NCBI GenBank assembly: GCA_017307165.1
Contig: JAFKGK010000007.1
Span: 1 to 64,000, forward strand
Origin: Candidatus Melainabacteria bacterium
GTDB taxonomy: Bacteria; Cyanobacteriota; Vampirovibrionia; Obscuribacterales; Obscuribacteraceae
Reading direction: 5' to 3'
Length of the DNA: 64,000 nt
The position numbers and the translations under genes were made by a program. Every line of letters starts with the position of its first letter. The first letter of the stretch is position 1. This document shows positions 32,036 through 40,024 of this stretch, piece after piece. The notes under the pieces were generated by a model, which was given only the letters and a program-made list of their open reading frames with translations, did no database searches and had not been told where the DNA came from.

Positions 32036-34024
32036 TCAGGCCAGGCCATGTTCGCAGGCGTATTTGACCAGCGCCGTGCGACTTTTTTGATTGAGTTTTT
32101 TGCGGATACGCGAGGCGTGCAATTCGACTGTCGATTCGGTCAAAAACATTTTTTTTGCGATTTCTTTGTTGGTGAGGCCGGTGGCAATGAAGCGTAAGAC
32201 TTCCAACTCTCTGGTGCTGAGTCCTGCGGCCTCGGAGTTGTTGTCGAAGGATGGTTTTTCATCGGCCCTTGGAGGCGGACTCTTTGCTGCGACTTCGAGA
32301 GCAGTGGTCAATTGTTGTGTGAGATTGGCCAGGAGGCTCATGTGAAAGAGCTGGTCCTTGACCTGGTGAAAGGCATGCACGTGGTTGAGCGCCACCGAAG
32401 CTTGACTGAGCACGGCATCCAATAATTCGAGCTCTTCGGGTTTAAAGGTGCGAATCTTGCCATTATCGACCATGAGGACGACACCAAATACGGTATTTTG
32501 ATAGATCAATGGTCCGCCAGTCATGCTGCGAATCCCATTGTCTTTGAGCAGTTCGAGTTCCCCTTCGGAGAGCTTGCCCTCGAGTTCGTTGATATCAGGA
32601 TAGCTCCTGGTTTTGCGATCAAATAGCTTGATGGCAAAGACCGGAAATTGTGTCGTGCGTCCCAGGCCCAGGGGCGATAATTCGGGATCTACGTATTCGT
32701 GGGTGACATGAGGATTGGGGGCGCCTTCGATACGGATGATCAGGCATCGGGTCACTTTAAAAGCTCTGCCGAGACTGTCGGCGATGCTCTGCAAAAGATG
32801 GTCTCGATCGAGAGAGGCGTGCATCTTGCAGATGACCTGTCTCAGCCAGCGTTCGTGTCCTAGTCTGCGACTGAGGTCATCGATCGAGAGCTCTGACTGC
32901 TGATCGTCGGTATCGGTAGTATCGCTGTTGCGGGCAGCATGCGTGGACTCTAGCTTGTCTTTGGTCTCATGTGTATTGTCGTCATTGAGGTTGGAGGAGA
33001 TAAATTGCAGGCTGATGATTTTTTGGTCTTCGGAGATCGAGACCAGGACAGCGGATACTCCGTACTGTTGGAGGTCATCGCTCGATACCGAATAGCATTT
33101 GAAATTGCTCGACCGCGAAAGAGAAATGTCGAGACTGCTCAAAAAATGCTTGGCCCTGGGCATCAAGTTTTTGAGTTGGGCATTTGTTTTGTTGGCGCTG
33201 GCCGATTTGCCCTGGGCTTTAAAAAAGTTTTTGGCGGCTGGGTTGAGCTCTAAAATATGACGAGTCTTGAAGTCAAGAATGACGGTGGGCAATAGCGATG
33301 TAGCAAAGGAGTCCTGGATGAGGCCTGGTAATTTGTTGCCAGCACCGGATTTGAGGGTTGCAGTGCTGCTTTGATTGTCGAGCAGCATCGTCGAGATTAG
33401 CTTGGCGACCAGGGCGGCTTGCTGGATGATGGAATCGTTAAAATCTCCGGTGGCTTTTTCTAGGATCATCAAGCCGAGGATCTGATCGAGTATGGCTGAA
33501 AGAGGAAAGACCACAAAGGCGCTCTTGCGCTTGCTATCAGCCTGTAGATTGTCGAGAATGATCGGCTCACCGGATTTGGTGCCCTGAAAAATACTCTTAT
33601 TGAGAAATACGTGCTGGCCCTGCTGCAAAAGTCGCGACAGATCTTGTCCAGAGGCGATCTGGCAGGCAAGAGGCTTTTTGCTCTTATTGCTGGATGAGCC
33701 GGATTTTTTGGAGACAGCCGAGACCTCATAGGTCCCGTAGCTATTGCCAGGCAAAAAGATGCCGCAGGCTTGAAGGTCGAGAGCCTGGCAGACATGATTG
33801 AGATCCACTGTCGCGATGGCCTCGCGATCTGTCTTGCTCTTGCCACGGGCGCGGTGATCTTGAAAGAGTTTTTCTAGGAGTTTGAGCATGGCCGATTGAG
33901 CAGCCATGGCATTTTCCTTATGAGCATTGGACTCTTTGAGAGATTTTTTTTCCGGGCCATTCATAAAAAACTTGTCGCTCGCTTTATATCGCATGGCTGC
34001 TTGCTTAAAGTCACCATAGCTCAC
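32036..34024 (-). CDS. GAF-PAS-GAF LuxR-type transcriptional regulator
   Basis: 662 residues. A GAF-like region (about 55-215) with Lys/Ser-rich loops, a PAS-like segment (about 235-350, 'PTVILDFKTRHILELNPAA'), an acidic linker, a second GAF (about 395-560) and a C-terminal LuxR helix-turn-helix: 'LSTRELEVLRFIATGLTNKE' and 'FLTESTVELHASRIRKKL'. It should bind DNA in response to a ligand or redox signal sensed by the GAF/PAS domains. No receiver domain, so it does not need a histidine kinase. Stands alone; the target is unknown. Confidence 0.85.
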   Translation of the reverse strand: MSYGDFKQAAMRYKASDKFFMNGPEKKSLKESNAHKENAMAAQSAMLKLLEKLFQDHRARGKSKTDREAIATVDLNHVCQALDLQACGIFLPGNSYGTYEVSAVSKKSGSSSNKSKKPLACQIASGQDLSRLLQQGQHVFLNKSIFQGTKSGEPIILDNLQADSKRKSAFVVFPLSAILDQILGLMILEKATGDFNDSIIQQAALVAKLISTMLLDNQSSTATLKSGAGNKLPGLIQDSFATSLLPTVILDFKTRHILELNPAAKNFFKAQGKSASANKTNAQLKNLMPRAKHFLSSLDISLSRSSNFKCYSVSSDDLQQYGVSAVLVSISEDQKIISLQFISSNLNDDNTHETKDKLESTHAARNSDTTDTDDQQSELSIDDLSRRLGHERWLRQVICKMHASLDRDHLLQSIADSLGRAFKVTRCLIIRIEGAPNPHVTHEYVDPELSPLGLGRTTQFPVFAIKLFDRKTRSYPDINELEGKLSEGELELLKDNGIRSMTGGPLIYQNTVFGVVLMVDNGKIRTFKPEELELLDAVLSQASVALNHVHAFHQVKDQLFHMSLLANLTQQLTTALEVAAKSPPPRADEKPSFDNNSEAAGLSTRELEVLRFIATGLTNKEIAKKMFLTESTVELHASRIRKKLNQKSRTALVKYACEHGLA

Positions 34025-34387
34025 AAATCTGAAGTAGACGTGAAGTATTTGGCTGGTGAGCGCTATCGCTGCCCATTTTGATTATCAAAATAACGAAATA
34101 GGGCTCTATAAATAAGGCTACCCCTTAATCGCCAAAATGCTAAGCCCATGGCTCTTGCAAGTAAAGAAAGGATGGTGATCCCGAGTCCATTGGGGCACTT
34201 AGATTTGCAGAATCCAAGTGTGCTTTTGCCCTTCAATCGTTCTGAGAATTAATCTAAAATGGGCGAGCTTTGCCCATGCACTTCGTCTTTTGAAATGGCC
34301 TTTCTGGTTTGAAAATTAATATAGATTGGTATAAGTGTATATGTAATCGTATATATAGATCGGATTTATTCTCGGAGTCCAGACCAG
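34025..34387. other. Divergent intergenic region with inverted repeats
   Basis: 363 bases between the LuxR-type regulator and the metalloprotein gene. It holds a near-palindrome at 34196-34220, an ATGGGC/GCCCAT hairpin at 34259-34277 and a very AT-rich stretch at 34315-34360, where TTGGTA (34326-34331) and TATATA (34350-34355), 18 bases apart, may be a promoter for the gene at 34388. No gene seen. Confidence 0.45.
34196..34220. promoter_or_regulatory. 25-bp near-perfect dyad, candidate operator
   Basis: CACTTAGATT and AATCCAAGTG are inverted repeats (9 of 10 matches) around the 5 bases TGCAG. It lies midway between two divergent genes, one of which is a LuxR-type regulator, so it may be a binding site. 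No T-run follows. Confidence 0.4.
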
Positions 34388-35008
34388 ATGCCCGGCAAAA
34401 AGCAGAGCAAAGCCCCAGCGGCTGATAAGGTCAATGCCAAGTCAGTCAGCCCCAAAGTCTCTCAAGCTGTTTCCATGCGCAATCTCAAACGTCAGTTTGG
34501 TAAGCGTATGGTCGAGACCTTGCTCATGTCGCCTACTCTTGTCGAGGATATGGAGCAGATCCGCGAGGCCGGAGTCAAAATCAGGCTAGTTGACGGTCCA
34601 TGTCGCGCCTATTACGACCGCAAAAAACGCACCATTTATATCGGTCGCTGGTGCCCGCGCAATTATAAGCTCATTTCGATCGCACACGAGTTTGTGCATG
34701 CGCTGGTGCGACCAACCAATGATCCGATCCCTGGGGAGACTGGTCGTCAGGAGTTTATCGACCGCTGCCTGGAGGAGGAGTGCGAGGCTATCGTGCATGA
34801 GATAGAGATCGTCAAGGATCTCATCAAGGCAGGCATCCCAGTCGATCCCAAAGAGCTCGAGTGGCTCAATCGCTATAAGAGAGGCGGACGCAAGGCCATC
34901 AAAAAGGCTCTGCAAAAGACCATCACCTCTACTACAGGCGAGGACTATCCAGAGTATTACGGTAGCTGGTATGACGAGATCGTGCCGCCAGCAAAGCGAT
35001 TACCCTGA
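34388..35008 (+). CDS. Zincin-like putative metallopeptidase
   Basis: 206 residues. A basic, disordered first 30 residues, then 'ISIAHEFVHALV' (about 98-109), an HExxH zinc motif, followed by 'EEECEAIVHEIEIV' (about 137-150) with candidate third-ligand glutamates. The flanking 'DRKKRTIYIGRWCP' resembles the strand before the active-site helix in small zincins. No signal peptide, so probably cytoplasmic. A peptidase or a toxin-like role are both possible; no partner gene is adjacent. ATG at 34388. Confidence 0.65.
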   Translation: MPGKKQSKAPAADKVNAKSVSPKVSQAVSMRNLKRQFGKRMVETLLMSPTLVEDMEQIREAGVKIRLVDGPCRAYYDRKKRTIYIGRWCPRNYKLISIAHEFVHALVRPTNDPIPGETGRQEFIDRCLEEECEAIVHEIEIVKDLIKAGIPVDPKELEWLNRYKRGGRKAIKKALQKTITSTTGEDYPEYYGSWYDEIVPPAKRLP

Positions 35009-35012
35009 TTGT

Positions 35013-35921
35013 CTAGACAGAGTAAGCAAGACTCGGAAAATCACTTTCTTCTTGCATGCCGTCTAGCTCAAAGGGCTCGCTCGTGAGAGCTGAGGCCTCT
35101 GGCATGATCTGGCGGAGTTCTTCGGCTATCGATCTAGCTTGAGCCATGCGACTGTGTATGTGCAGGGTTTCAAACTCGAGTTTAATGCGTGTGCCATCGG
35201 CTGCCGTGACTTCTTGATAATTGATCAATTGCTGAGCCTGTCTCAAGATGTCATGCTGGCTCTTGAGCACTGCTCGGGAATGAGTGTGAGGCAATAGGGT
35301 GCCAGTGGCGTCATAGGCACGATCGATCCAGGCTTCGCCAGCGACACGGATGCCTGCTCTTTCGCCTGCTTGCAAGAGAGTGTTGCCTGCAGGACCGAGT
35401 AGCACCAACCAGCGATCATACTCGGCAATGGCTTTGGCGACGATGGTCGCGATGCGTATATCGTGATTCATCTGGCGATAAAGAAAACCATGAGGTCTGA
35501 CCTGAGTGATCTCCAGCCCGCAAGTGCGTGCCAGACCTGAAAGAGCGCCAATCTGGTAAAGAATGGAAGCACGAAGCTCGCTGGAAGTAAGATGTATCTC
35601 GCGTCTGCCAAAGCCAGCCAGATCCGGATAGCCGATATGGGCTCCGAGAGCGAGGCCATAATAACGGATGCTCTCAAGGGCGGACTCCATCAAGAGAGGA
35701 TCGCCAGAATGTGCTCCACAAGCGACGTTAGCCGAAGTAACATAGGGCAGGATCTCGGCTTCGCCATCCATGCGATAAGGGCCAAAACCCTCGCCAATAT
35801 TGGTATTGATGTCAAAACCACGCGCGATCAGGATGCGCGAATTGCTCGCTGCCTGGGTCGGAACGGCGGGCATGGCAGCCTCTCTCGGTCCTCTTTGTTT
35901 TTGATGCTTGGTACGGCGCAT
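35013..35921 (-). CDS. pxpA: LamB/YcsF family protein, 5-oxoprolinase subunit A-like
   Basis: 302 residues from the ATG at 35921, preceded by GGGAG at good distance; a TTG at 35960 is less likely. The family motifs are present: 'DINTNIGEGFGPY', 'ANVACGAHSGDPLLM', 'GAHIGYPDLAGFGRRE', 'YQIGALSGLAR' and 'VRPHGFLYR'. PxpA with PxpB and PxpC opens 5-oxoproline to glutamate using ATP. No pxpB or pxpC is near, so the partner genes must be elsewhere or the role differs. The canonical 'NCDLGE' reads 'NTNIGE', so substrate use could differ. Confidence 0.8.
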   Translation of the reverse strand: MRRTKHQKQRGPREAAMPAVPTQAASNSRILIARGFDINTNIGEGFGPYRMDGEAEILPYVTSANVACGAHSGDPLLMESALESIRYYGLALGAHIGYPDLAGFGRREIHLTSSELRASILYQIGALSGLARTCGLEITQVRPHGFLYRQMNHDIRIATIVAKAIAEYDRWLVLLGPAGNTLLQAGERAGIRVAGEAWIDRAYDATGTLLPHTHSRAVLKSQHDILRQAQQLINYQEVTAADGTRIKLEFETLHIHSRMAQARSIAEELRQIMPEASALTSEPFELDGMQEESDFPSLAYSV

Positions 35922-36074
35922 CTGTCTGCTCCCGATATCGATTGTGATTTGATCTTGCAAAAGGACGATTTTAGCAATAAATCGCCTGGAATAAACCTCT
36001 AGGCTTTACCCCATGGCGTTTCGTGAAGAGACTATTAGAATCGAGTATCATTGCATTACAAGGTCGAGACAGGC

Positions 36075-37388
36075 ATGGCACTACATCGCAGGCCGACAAT
36101 CTATCGCCTTTTGGTACTTGGCTCGGGTCTGGGTGCTATTTTTTGCCTTGGCAAAATAAGCCCCTCTCGCGCGGCGATGCCCTTATCCGAAAATCCCGCT
36201 CAACTACGTATCGCTGCAATGGACTATGCGCTCAGGGGAGATCCGCGCAATGCGCTAGATCTTTACGATAGTGCGGCAGAGGCTGCCCAAAAATATTACG
36301 GACCTAATTCGAGTTTTCTCTTTGATATCAATTACGAGGCTGGAGTCGTCGCGCTCGAGCAAGATCAATTTAATAAGGCCGAGACCTATCTCAGGCGTGC
36401 CGTCAAGCTCAATCCTTATTCGGCCATGGCCAAGATCAAATTGGCGGAGCTCTACGACAAAAGACAAAGGCCAAATGATGCTAAAAACCTCATCGAGGAT
36501 GCCATCGATCTCAATCCGAGCTCTCTAGTCTCGCGACACAAGATGGTTGCCTGGATTACCAACAATAGCCGAGATCCAGTAGAAAAGGCAATGGCCGTGC
36601 AGGAGTCTCTGAGCATAGGCAATATACGCAATAAGCTCAGCGGACAGGACTCAAATGTCCCAGGTCTGCCAGTCTCAAATAACCTCGGCAAAAAAAGCTC
36701 AAACATCCCCCAACCACTGCCTGCACAAAGCGATCAGGCATCCTCGCTCAAGGCATCGCTCATGCGCATGCGCAATCTCAAAGATCCTAAAAAAATAGCC
36801 GAAGAAAAAAAAGCTGAAGAAGCCAGGAAACTCGAGGAAGCACGTAAGGCAAAAGAAGCCGAAGCCAAAAATCAAGCTGAAATGAAAAGGCAGGCCGAAC
36901 TAGTTGCCAGGCAGATCGAGACTGCTCGCGAGCAAGCCAGAGAACAGGAAAGAAAGCGGCAGGCAGCTAAGGCCAAAAAGACTCCACCTAAAAAGCAAGA
37001 GCCAAAAGAAGCAGTCGAAAGCAAGACAAAGCCAGCAGAAAGCCAGGTCGTACCTAGCGCTCCTGTTTATGCGCCGGTGCCTGTGATTATGCCTCAGCAG
37101 CTGGCTCAACCCGCCAGACCAAAGCCAAAACCTGTCTTTGTGCCGCCACCACCATCGGTGCCTATTGGTATGCCGGTATTTCCTGGTGTGGTGCAGGCAC
37201 CTGTGCAGCAGGTCGCTAAGCCAAAACCAAAGAGCAAGCCAAAGCCCAAGGCAGTCGAAGAAAAATCGGTCGACGAAAAGCCAGTCGATGAAAAGCCCGC
37301 CGCCATGCCCTCAAATGCAGAGGATCCGTCATTTATCCTCGATTGGGGTGGAGTCAGCCAGACCAAAAAGACTGGTCGCGGTCGTTAG
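36075..37388 (+). CDS. Exported TPR protein with charged and Pro-rich tail
   Basis: 437 residues from the ATG at 36075 (a TTG at 36051 is possible). Signal peptide to about 'SPSRAAM', then TPR-like repeats (about 45-170, 'EAGVVALEQDQFNKAETYLR'), a Lys/Glu/Ala coiled coil (about 235-300) and a Pro/Lys-rich tail ('KPKPKSKPKPKAVEEK') with 'DEKPVDEKP' repeats. The tail suggests spanning the periplasm or cell wall, somewhat TonB-like, but no TonB domain is visible. Its TAG overlaps the convergent gene's stop by 4 bases. Confidence 0.7.
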   Translation: MALHRRPTIYRLLVLGSGLGAIFCLGKISPSRAAMPLSENPAQLRIAAMDYALRGDPRNALDLYDSAAEAAQKYYGPNSSFLFDINYEAGVVALEQDQFNKAETYLRRAVKLNPYSAMAKIKLAELYDKRQRPNDAKNLIEDAIDLNPSSLVSRHKMVAWITNNSRDPVEKAMAVQESLSIGNIRNKLSGQDSNVPGLPVSNNLGKKSSNIPQPLPAQSDQASSLKASLMRMRNLKDPKKIAEEKKAEEARKLEEARKAKEAEAKNQAEMKRQAELVARQIETAREQAREQERKRQAAKAKKTPPKKQEPKEAVESKTKPAESQVVPSAPVYAPVPVIMPQQLAQPARPKPKPVFVPPPPSVPIGMPVFPGVVQAPVQQVAKPKPKSKPKPKAVEEKSVDEKPVDEKPAAMPSNAEDPSFILDWGGVSQTKKTGRGR

Positions 37389-37951
37389 TTTTTGCTGGGT
37401 AGAGATTTGCCGGCGATCGGCTGGCGGTGCGCGCCGCCTGGCTTGAGCTCGGGTAGGTGCTTGAGCTGATCGCCGGTCAATACGCCCTTGATCGAGAGGA
37501 AATCCTGGATCATCAGATCTCCAAGCTCGCCCTGGAGCTTGCGGACCTCTGCATGCTTGGCCTTGAGAGCGCTATCAGTGGTCTCGGGGTCGAACATCAT
37601 GTCGAACATCTCGCCGCGACTTTTTTTGATGGCTACCTTGAGATTTTTGGCTTTGCCCGCCGTATTTTGGCGCATTGTCTTGATTTTATTTTTTTGGTCT
37701 TCGCTTAGGTTGAGTACCGACAGATCCAAAGGGCCACGGCCAAAACCACCAAACTGGCCGAGCCCTCCGCCGCCTGGTCTGCGCATCCTCAAGCCAGGTC
37801 CTGAGGCACTGGGGGGGCCTGGAGGAGGCATGGCATCGCTATCGTCTGGCGGCTCTGGTTGAGCCATTGCAGATGATGGGATCGATAGAGCCAGAGCAAA
37901 GAGCAAAGAGATAATGGGCTTGGTCGATGCTCTCTTAGAGCTTGATTGCAT
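37385..37951 (-). CDS. CpxP/Spy-like periplasmic protein
   Basis: 188 residues from the ATG at 37951, which has GAGGA 9 bases upstream and begins a signal peptide ending 'PSSAMAQ'. A Pro/Gly-rich segment (about 30-75) is followed by helices with 'LNLSEDQKNKIKTMRQ' and 'DMMFDPETTDSALKAKH', and 'SIKGVLTGDQLKHL', similar to the LTxxQ-type helices of CpxP, Spy and metal-resistance sensors. Such proteins act as periplasmic chaperones or metal sensors that regulate ECF/anti-sigma systems. It overlaps the anti-sigma gene by 17 bases, which fits that role. Confidence 0.72.
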   Translation of the reverse strand: MQSSSKRASTKPIISLLFALALSIPSSAMAQPEPPDDSDAMPPPGPPSASGPGLRMRRPGGGGLGQFGGFGRGPLDLSVLNLSEDQKNKIKTMRQNTAGKAKNLKVAIKKSRGEMFDMMFDPETTDSALKAKHAEVRKLQGELGDLMIQDFLSIKGVLTGDQLKHLPELKPGGAHRQPIAGKSLPSKN

Positions 37952-38405
37952 AAAGACCGTCCTCGTTGGTGCTGATGCCATATGTGCTGGAGTCGTCGTT
38001 GAGGTCATCATCGTACAATGCGACCAGGTTGTCGGTATTGCCTCGCTCGCTGGGCGCAGGCATAACAAAGTATGCGAGAGATCCAATAGCGGCGATCGAT
38101 GCTGCGACGCAGGAAAAGGCGATGAGACGATTTGGCGGACGTCTCTTGCTGGTGATAGGGATAACAGGAGCAAGCTGAGGCTGAGCGATCCTATCGATGA
38201 TGAGGTCGCTCAGATCGCGCTGCAACTCAGGTACTGGTGCACGTTTAAGAGTGCCGATCAGTGACTCGAGATCGCTCAGGCGAGACAGGCAGGCATCGCA
38301 ATCCTGGATGTGCTGCTCTACCTGTGCCTTGAGGTGGCCCTCGAGCTCATTGTCAAAATAAGCATCGATCTCGTCTGTATAAAGGTGGCATTGGTCGGTC
38401 TGCAT
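37935..38405 (-). CDS. Zinc-finger anti-sigma factor (zf-HC2 type)
   Basis: 156 residues. The N-terminal anti-sigma zinc finger is 'HIQDCDACLSRL' (His about 32, Cys about 36 and 39) within the helical 'DAYFDNELEGHLKAQVE' scaffold. One membrane helix (about 93-115, 'LIAFSCVAASIAAIGSLAY') and an acidic periplasmic tail of about 40 residues follow. It should bind and hold the ECF sigma factor encoded 12 bases upstream, releasing it on envelope stress. Next gene is a CpxP-like protein, overlapping it. Confidence 0.87.
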   Translation of the reverse strand: MQTDQCHLYTDEIDAYFDNELEGHLKAQVEQHIQDCDACLSRLSDLESLIGTLKRAPVPELQRDLSDLIIDRIAQPQLAPVIPITSKRRPPNRLIAFSCVAASIAAIGSLAYFVMPAPSERGNTDNLVALYDDDLNDDSSTYGISTNEDGLYAIKL

Positions 38406-38417
38406 GGCTGTATCCTG

Positions 38418-39092
38418 CTATAGAGGGCTGATCTTGGCTCGTGAGCCTTTGTTGTCTTTGGGGGACTGGGCGGAGGGAAAATATGGTGCTAAAAGCTCCT
38501 TGAGCTTGAGGCGGCCATAGTGCAAACGGGATCTCACGGTGCCGATATTGGTATGGCTGATATCGGCAATGTCTTGATAAGAAAGACCCTCGAGATCGTG
38601 CATGACCAGGACGAGCTTTTGTGGCTCGGGCAAGTTGTTGAGGCAATCCTGTATTACCTGGCTCTGCTCCTTGATGTCGAGCATCTGAGATGGGTCGGGA
38701 CGATAATCTGCAAGCTGGCTGACCGGCCCGCCGGGATTGGTGCGGAGATCATCCTCTGGAGCAGCCTGTGGATCAAAGGCTACCAGGTTGGACTCGCGTC
38801 TGCGTTGCTTGGACCTGAGCACGTCCATCGATACATTGTGGGCGATGCGAAAGAGCCAGGACGAGAACGAAGCACTTGCTTTGAACTTGTCGAGGTTTTG
38901 ATGCACTTTGATAAAGGTATCTTGCACCACTTCTTCGGCCTCGTCACTATTGCCCAATACACGGTATGCGGTGGCATACACTCGAGCCTGGTGGCGTTGT
39001 ACCAGGACCTTGAAAAGGCTCAGGTCGCCATTGGCTCGAAATTTTTGGATGATGTCCTCGTCGTTAGAATGCGAACTTGAATCTGAATCCAC
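38418..39092 (-). CDS. ECF (sigma-70 family) RNA polymerase sigma factor
   Basis: 224 residues from the GTG at 39092, which has GGAG 6-7 bases upstream; a TTG at 39104 is a poorer start. Region 2: 'YRVLGNSDEAEEVVQDTFIK' and 'SFSSWLFRIAHNVSMDVLR' (about 40-90). Region 4: 'LPEPQKLVLVMHDLEGLSYQDIADI' region and 'IGTVRSRLHYGRLKLKE' near the end. Between them is a longer-than-usual linker (about 40 residues). With the anti-sigma factor and CpxP-like gene it makes an envelope- or metal-stress module. Confidence 0.9.
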   Translation of the reverse strand: MDSDSSSHSNDEDIIQKFRANGDLSLFKVLVQRHQARVYATAYRVLGNSDEAEEVVQDTFIKVHQNLDKFKASASFSSWLFRIAHNVSMDVLRSKQRRRESNLVAFDPQAAPEDDLRTNPGGPVSQLADYRPDPSQMLDIKEQSQVIQDCLNNLPEPQKLVLVMHDLEGLSYQDIADISHTNIGTVRSRLHYGRLKLKELLAPYFPSAQSPKDNKGSRAKISPL

Positions 39093-39130
39093 GGCGATCT
39101 CCAACCTTGCGGTTTGGTTACAGGGTAATA

Positions 39131-39156
39131 AACGTCTTTGACCTGGAAAAAGTTCA
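39131..39156 (-). promoter_or_regulatory. Candidate ECF-type promoter of the sigma operon
   Basis: On the minus strand TGAAC (39152-39156), 17 bases, CGTT (39131-39134). This resembles the GGAAC/CGTT form of ECF promoters, and it sits about 40 bases before the sigma gene, so the operon may be self-activated. One mismatch at the first base; no experimental support. Confidence 0.4.
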
Positions 39157-39298
39157 ATATATAAGCAGCATTTTTTGCATAAGGCGCTTTTTTAATCTTT
39201 GCCTTCCAGTCTTTAGAACCATAAATCCTTTTGGTCTAGAGATTTAGGTGCGAAAGCACCTAGAATAAAACCAATCGATGTCTTTGGGAGCATAGTAA

Positions 39299-40024
39299 AT
39301 GAAACCTGGTCGGCACTTTTTGTTCCACAATGTATTTTGTGAAGAGCTTATTCTAAAGCCGATTCAAAAATCATTGATCAAATCAGCTCTGGGCATGATT
39401 TTGCTTGCACATTGCAGCGGAGCCGTCTATGCCCAGGGCGAGGCGCAACACACAATGCAAGAGCAAACTAGCAAGGGCCTTGCCGACACCAGGTCTGCCA
39501 CTCGGTCCGTGTCTGGAGATGGCGGAGTCAGTAAAAAGAGCATCAATTCCCGAGTGCCTACCGAGCTGGATTCTATTCTCAATTTTCACAAGGTGCATTC
39601 TTACCTTTATCGCGGCGGCGCTCCAGATGAGGAGGCGCTAAAAGATCTGGCTGGCAAGTTTAGGGTCAAGACTCTGATCGATCTGCGTAATATCGGCGAG
39701 CGCAAAATCGATGAAGCAGCCATTGCCAAAGGTCTCGGCATGCAGTATGTCAGCATGCCGATGTCATCAGCTGCGCCTACACAAAAGCAAGTCGATAGAT
39801 TTTTGCAGATAGTCGAGGCTGCAAAAAGAGATGATGCCCCGGTCTACGTGCACTGTGCTCATGGCTCAGACCGTACTGGATGCCTGGTCGGTATATGGCG
39901 TGTTACGCATGATGGCTACGATTATGATCGTGCCTATAAAGAAATGCGCAAATACTTTTTTGGACCCAAATACACAAATCTTTCTGGAGCTGTCAGGGAG
40001 AGGGTTTTGTCTCCAGAGAGCTAG
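39299..40024 (+). CDS. Exported dual-specificity/tyrosine phosphatase-like protein
   Basis: 241 residues. A hydrophobic segment at about 24-46 ending 'GAVYAQG' suggests export. The phosphatase P-loop 'HCAHGSDRTG' has Cys186 and Arg192 in CX5R spacing, and 'VKTLIDLRN' is the usual preceding strand. 'LYRGGAPDEEAL' is the family start. Such proteins remove phosphate from Tyr or from phosphoinositides or sugars; being exported suggests an extracellular substrate. Its 3' end overlaps the convergent gene by 32 bases. ATG at 39299 has GGGAG upstream; a later Met (33) would shorten the leader. Confidence 0.78.
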   Translation: MKPGRHFLFHNVFCEELILKPIQKSLIKSALGMILLAHCSGAVYAQGEAQHTMQEQTSKGLADTRSATRSVSGDGGVSKKSINSRVPTELDSILNFHKVHSYLYRGGAPDEEALKDLAGKFRVKTLIDLRNIGERKIDEAAIAKGLGMQYVSMPMSSAAPTQKQVDRFLQIVEAAKRDDAPVYVHCAHGSDRTGCLVGIWRVTHDGYDYDRAYKEMRKYFFGPKYTNLSGAVRERVLSPES

